Source: Saxidomus purpurata (lineage: Eukaryota > Mollusca > Bivalvia > Venerida > Veneridae). Taken from it: 64,000 nucleotides of DNA. Positions within the stretch are counted from its first letter, which is position 1. Every line of letters starts with the position of its first letter. The stretch spans positions 26,589,036 through 26,653,035 of the forward strand of contig JAFMSR010000009.1 in NCBI GenBank assembly GCA_022818135.1, in the 5' to 3' direction. A program made the position numbers and the translations under genes. Shown here one piece after another: positions 61,501-64,000 of this stretch. The notes beneath the pieces are model-generated. The model was not told the origin of the DNA. It did no database searches and worked only from the letters and a program-made list of their open reading frames with translations.

Positions 61501-63839
61501 CTCAAAAATGTGATTGATTTAGTCTTATGAGTTAACTTTTCGTTTCGGAGAAGAACCTAACTTTCTACTGGTAAAATTTTGATTGCTAGATACAAAAATT
61601 GTCAGAGTTATCGCAAAATATGTTTGAAAAGTGTCCGGTTGTAGGACTCTAGCCAGTACAGCAGAGCCAGTTATAAATTCTTAAGTTAGAACCAACCTCC
61701 CTGGATGAGTAGTTACAGTCACTGACTTGAAATCACCGTAACCTCTCATTGATTTGAGAGTCCTGGGTTCTAGCCTTGCTACCGATTATGTCTCTTTAGG
61801 CGAGAATGTTTGCATCTAGTAGTGGTTCTTCCCAGGAATGATGGATAGGTAATCTGCCCGTCTATAAAACTGACTAAAATATGGTTGAAACAGGCGTTAA
61901 AATAATATAGCAACAAGATAGAATCCAAGTAAAATGCATGTTGATTTTGCTTCTTTAAAATGTGGTAACTGCCGATAAAAATTTTACTACTGCAGTTAAA
62001 TGGTCTGGCAGTATAACTTTTTGCATTGCCCTCAACATTGTAGATAATTTTGTTAGTTGTTTAAAATGGCTACTGTTGCAGCAAATTCTCAAAAAGATGT
62101 TTAATTCAAGTCGCTAGGGTAACTTCATGTATGTAAAGTAGAAGGGAAATAAATATTGCAACACTACATTTTTCAGTGGGATTAGAAAGGTCGGCAAAGG
62201 ATCTGCATAGACAAACTGTATCACTGGAACGTCTACGTTTGATTTTCAATGAAGAGGTGGACCGGTCTTATAAGAGAATTAAATCTGTGTTTGATGAGAT
62301 GAGAACATGGTAAATAATTTGAATTATGTAGTTATTTATGAGTTTAAGTTACTTGTGCATTTGGTGTTTGATTCAAAGGTGATGACATAGATGTTTTTGT
62401 TGAACATTCGGTGTATTACATCGTAATTGTTGTTCTTTTCTGCTTCAAATATCTTATTTAGTACTTTTAGTCTAGCAGTTTAATGCACATATAATAGACC
62501 CATACAACAGTCATCAGTATTGTGGTGCATATGTTACTGCTGTTTTGTATGATGGGAGAAGTTTAGTACAAAAGTACTTGATAAAGTCTCAATATGTTTC
62601 AAGCAAACCTCATTAATTGTAGCATTTGCAATATCATTTGTGCACAGGTGTGTATTATCACTAAAAGTTGTAACTAATAAAAGTACAAATGTACATACTT
62701 CATTCAAAAAGGCGTATTTGTCTGCTAAAGCTGTTCTGACAAGATTAACAATAAAAAGTAAGTCTAAAAACTTTCTTTAATGAAAGATGGGATGAATTTT
62801 GATCCAGCCTTAGCATTGGCGATTATGTGACAGCTTCTGGTTACAGTGGCTGTATCCCCTTAACTGCTTTAGGCAATATTGAATAATTATACCTCCTCCT
62901 GAAACAGTTTGTGCTCAGTTACTCAAAAATGCTTTGGCCTAGGATCTTGGCTCTGATGATTTTGTGGTTAGTTGTGCAAAGTTCGATGTTGCAGTGACCT
63001 TGAACAGTAAAATAGTTGTCGATCAATAAATTGAGAAGACGAGGTTGCTTATAACCATTAGATGACCTCAATAACCTTTCATTGGACTGTGATAGTTTCC
63101 TTTATCATAATAAGTTCTTGGTAATGCTTATTGGTCATTAGATATAGCATCATTCAAACCATTTATTAAATTTGACTGCTAATCATAGGCGGCATATTTG
63201 TCTTGATGACAGCTCTTGTTATAATCCTGAAATTATCTTACATATAAAGACGCGCACATTACATTTTGCAATGTAAAGTCCTTTGACTCAGGACCGCAGA
63301 GAGCAAGGTTTTATGATACTCAAACACTATAGAGAAAATAAATGAGGTTGTGAACTTTAGGTACATCACTATTAAGATGATCTACTATTCACTAAAATCT
63401 TTCTAGCTCACTAAAGGTGATCATTTATTACTTACCAGTAGTTCTTATGGTTTCAGATTTCCAATAACGTGCTTCGTTATTGTTTGAAATGCTTATTGTG
63501 ATAGATCCTCTGTCACGATACTTCCATAAATATTATTTGTAACTTTGTATTCCATTTCAAGTCATTATTACTGAAAATAGCGGTAGAATATGGAAGTAAA
63601 GGCTTCATTATTTTAGCCTAGCTGAACTCTACAACCAGTAGATAAAGCAAAAACATTAAGAAAGGCATGTAACTATTGTCGATAAGTTTGCAGAATTAGC
63701 TCAGTTACATTCTATAGAGATTTGATCTATGTGTATTGCATTATAGTGGTGTTGTATTGATGGATCTTGTTTCTTTTCAGTTTGAATACTAGAGAAGCGT
63801 TACTGTTGGGAGAGGTGAACTCACTAAAGGAGGCTGGAG
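52437..63839 (+). CDS. SPATS2: SPATS2/SPATS2L-type protein, N-terminal and central part (8 exons, both ends outside)
   Basis: SPATS2-family proteins (spermatogenesis-associated serine-rich 2, DUF1387) are cytoplasmic, RNA-associated proteins; their biochemical role is not settled. Coding segments are 52437-52516, 54884-54992, 56204-56250, 58056-58233, 58741-59052, 60789-60872, 62177-62309 and 63781-63839. Every junction keeps frame, giving 334 codons. In order: a UBA-like fold ([49 protein letters not shown]), a lysine-rich block (KKKRNKKK), a Ser/Pro/His-rich low-complexity middle, and the coiled coil ([36 protein letters not shown]). This matches human SPATS2 in order and spacing, as I remember it. 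Vertebrates have two paralogues; I cannot say which symbol fits best. The C-terminal exons lie beyond 64000. Confidence 0.92.
54884..54992 (+). CDS. SPATS2: SPATS2 exon, UBA-like core
   Basis: The acceptor is tgctttcag and the donor gtagga. It encodes [20 protein letters not shown], then [16 protein letters not shown]. The KSNNEI-LVLQ motif is diagnostic. It ends one base into a codon. Confidence 0.93.
55780..55925 (-). mobile_element. tRNA-derived SINE head in SPATS2 intron
   Basis: On the - strand: tcaggtgcaaaggataaggt (worn box A) and ccctggttcgatcccctgtc (box B). The body is degraded. Confidence 0.5.
56204..56250 (+). CDS. SPATS2: SPATS2 exon, end of UBA-like domain
   Basis: The acceptor is tttatag and the donor gtatgg. 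It is 47 nt and encodes (N)[15 protein letters not shown]. The L-EW-F-G-K pattern closes the domain as in vertebrate SPATS2. Confidence 0.88.
56685..57113 (-). repeat. probable interspersed repeat with a long chance frame
   Basis: The stretch atttctaacatggacttgtc (about 56982) resembles, in reverse complement, gacaaatcagttttagaaat at 5143-5162. This suggests a dispersed repeat. The 142-codon - strand frame across it lies in a SPATS2 intron and shows no known domain. Confidence 0.35.
57590..57950. repeat. degenerate tandem repeat in SPATS2 intron
   Basis: gaaccaatggtagggatgtcaccaaact-type blocks recur at about 57597, 57729 and 57867, spaced about 132-138 bp. A decayed fourth lies at about 57931. 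Confidence 0.65.
58056..58233 (+). CDS. SPATS2: SPATS2 exon, basic and Ser-rich
   Basis: The acceptor is acttgcag and the donor gtaaga. It starts [11 protein letters not shown], a possible nuclear-localisation-like basic patch, then Ser/Pro/Gln-rich sequence. It ends one base into a codon. Confidence 0.9.
58741..59052 (+). CDS. SPATS2: SPATS2 exon, low-complexity Ser/His-rich
   Basis: The acceptor is aattgcag and the donor gtatgt. At 312 nt it is the longest exon here. The sequence is Ser/Thr/Pro-rich with a run of four His (SSHHHHNRQ) near the end. It is likely disordered. The long - strand frame over it (58756-59268) is an antisense shadow. Confidence 0.88.
60383..60554. mobile_element. 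172-bp MITE with TAGCTCACCT ends in SPATS2 intron
   Basis: The left end is TAGCTCACCTAG and the right end TCAGGTGAGCAA, an inverted pair around gctcacct. The interior (accacaaggcctagagctta...atgcccctggggtcaaaa) matches units in the tandem array at 27956-28760. Confidence 0.75.
60789..60872 (+). CDS. SPATS2: SPATS2 exon, polar linker
   Basis: The acceptor is atttacag and the donor gtaagt. It is 84 nt, rich in Asp/Thr/Ser/Lys ([20 protein letters not shown] then KTGKKHAH). Phases agree with both neighbours. Confidence 0.82.
61700..61915 (+). mobile_element. tRNA-derived SINE in SPATS2 intron
   Basis: The head (gatgagtagttacagtcact...aaatcaccgtaacctctcat) and body (gtagtggttcttcccaggaa, tggttgaaacaggcgttaaa) match the copy at 41698-41945. 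Confidence 0.75.
62177..62309 (+). CDS. SPATS2: SPATS2 exon, coiled-coil start
   Basis: The acceptor is tttttcag and the donor gtaaat. It encodes [20 protein letters not shown] and then a charged helix ending [12 protein letters not shown]. It is strongly similar to the vertebrate NIEKSVKDLQRCTVSL segment. Confidence 0.93.
63781..63839 (+). CDS. SPATS2: SPATS2 exon, last one in window
   Basis: The acceptor is tcttttcag and the donor gtagga. It encodes [19 protein letters not shown], which continues the coiled coil (vertebrate DREVALLAEMDKVK-EA). It leaves one base of a codon for the next exon outside the window. Confidence 0.88.
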
Positions 63840-64000
63840 GTAGGAAACATACGCCTGTCTTCGTGTACATGCACAATAAAGCTTGACATTATATAATGCA
63901 AAATCCTAAAAAAATGTCTTGAATTTCTTTAAATGATTATTTTGTGATATAATTGCCAGAAGAAAAAAAAACAGCAGGAAGTGTTGCCATAATGTGTGTT

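Overview
The window is eukaryotic nuclear DNA: short coding exons with GT/AG splice sites, long AT-rich introns, tRNA-derived SINEs, DNA-transposon remnants and non-LTR retrotransposon remnants. The repeat types point to a mollusc, most likely a bivalve. They include CCGT/ACGG microsatellites joined to tandem cores of about 160 bp and hairpin ends ('pearl'/HINE-like elements), and several SINEs with tRNA heads. That taxonomic call is inference; no species is named.

Three protein-coding genes are supported. (1) The 3' part of CASD1, the Golgi sialic-acid O-acetyltransferase, on the + strand, with seven exons from 1709 to the stop at 6348. One exon (4919-4995) carries an apparent 1-nt deletion. 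(2) EIF1 (SUI1 family translation initiation factor 1) on the - strand, with its last three coding exons between 15364 and 14101. Its first short coding exon was not found. (3) The 5' part of the single SPATS2/SPATS2L-type gene on the + strand, with eight exons from 52437 to 63839. Both its initiator exon and its 3' end are outside what can be recognised here. The three genes have no evident common pathway; their neighbourhood looks incidental.

Layout. 1-1150: pearl-like repeat array in a CASD1 intron. 1709-7300: CASD1 exons and 3' UTR. 7300-13500: intergenic DNA with a mariner-like MITE, SINEs and degenerate tandem repeats. 13502-15364: EIF1. 15737-22560: a block of DNA elements with terminal inverted repeats, one of which has interrupted an older SINE with AT flanks. 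23030-26283: a nest of dead mobile elements (non-LTR RT fragment, two pearl-like arrays, a head-to-tail SINE pair, a hAT transposase C-terminus). 27745-29280: SINE and tandem arrays. 34064-38781: two copies of a 1-kb element with 7-bp target duplications, plus a third element that shares their interior but has different ends. 42405-42827: a homopolymer A/C block that looks like an assembly artefact. 42830-52436: mostly plain intergenic DNA with one 901-bp inverted-repeat unit. 52437-64000: SPATS2.

No CRISPR array, bacterial operon or complete autonomous transposon is present. The strongest candidates for something undescribed are the 7-bp-TSD element family with the interior it shares with a hAT-ended element, and the 1.14-kb hAT-ended element near EIF1 that encloses protein-like open stretches.
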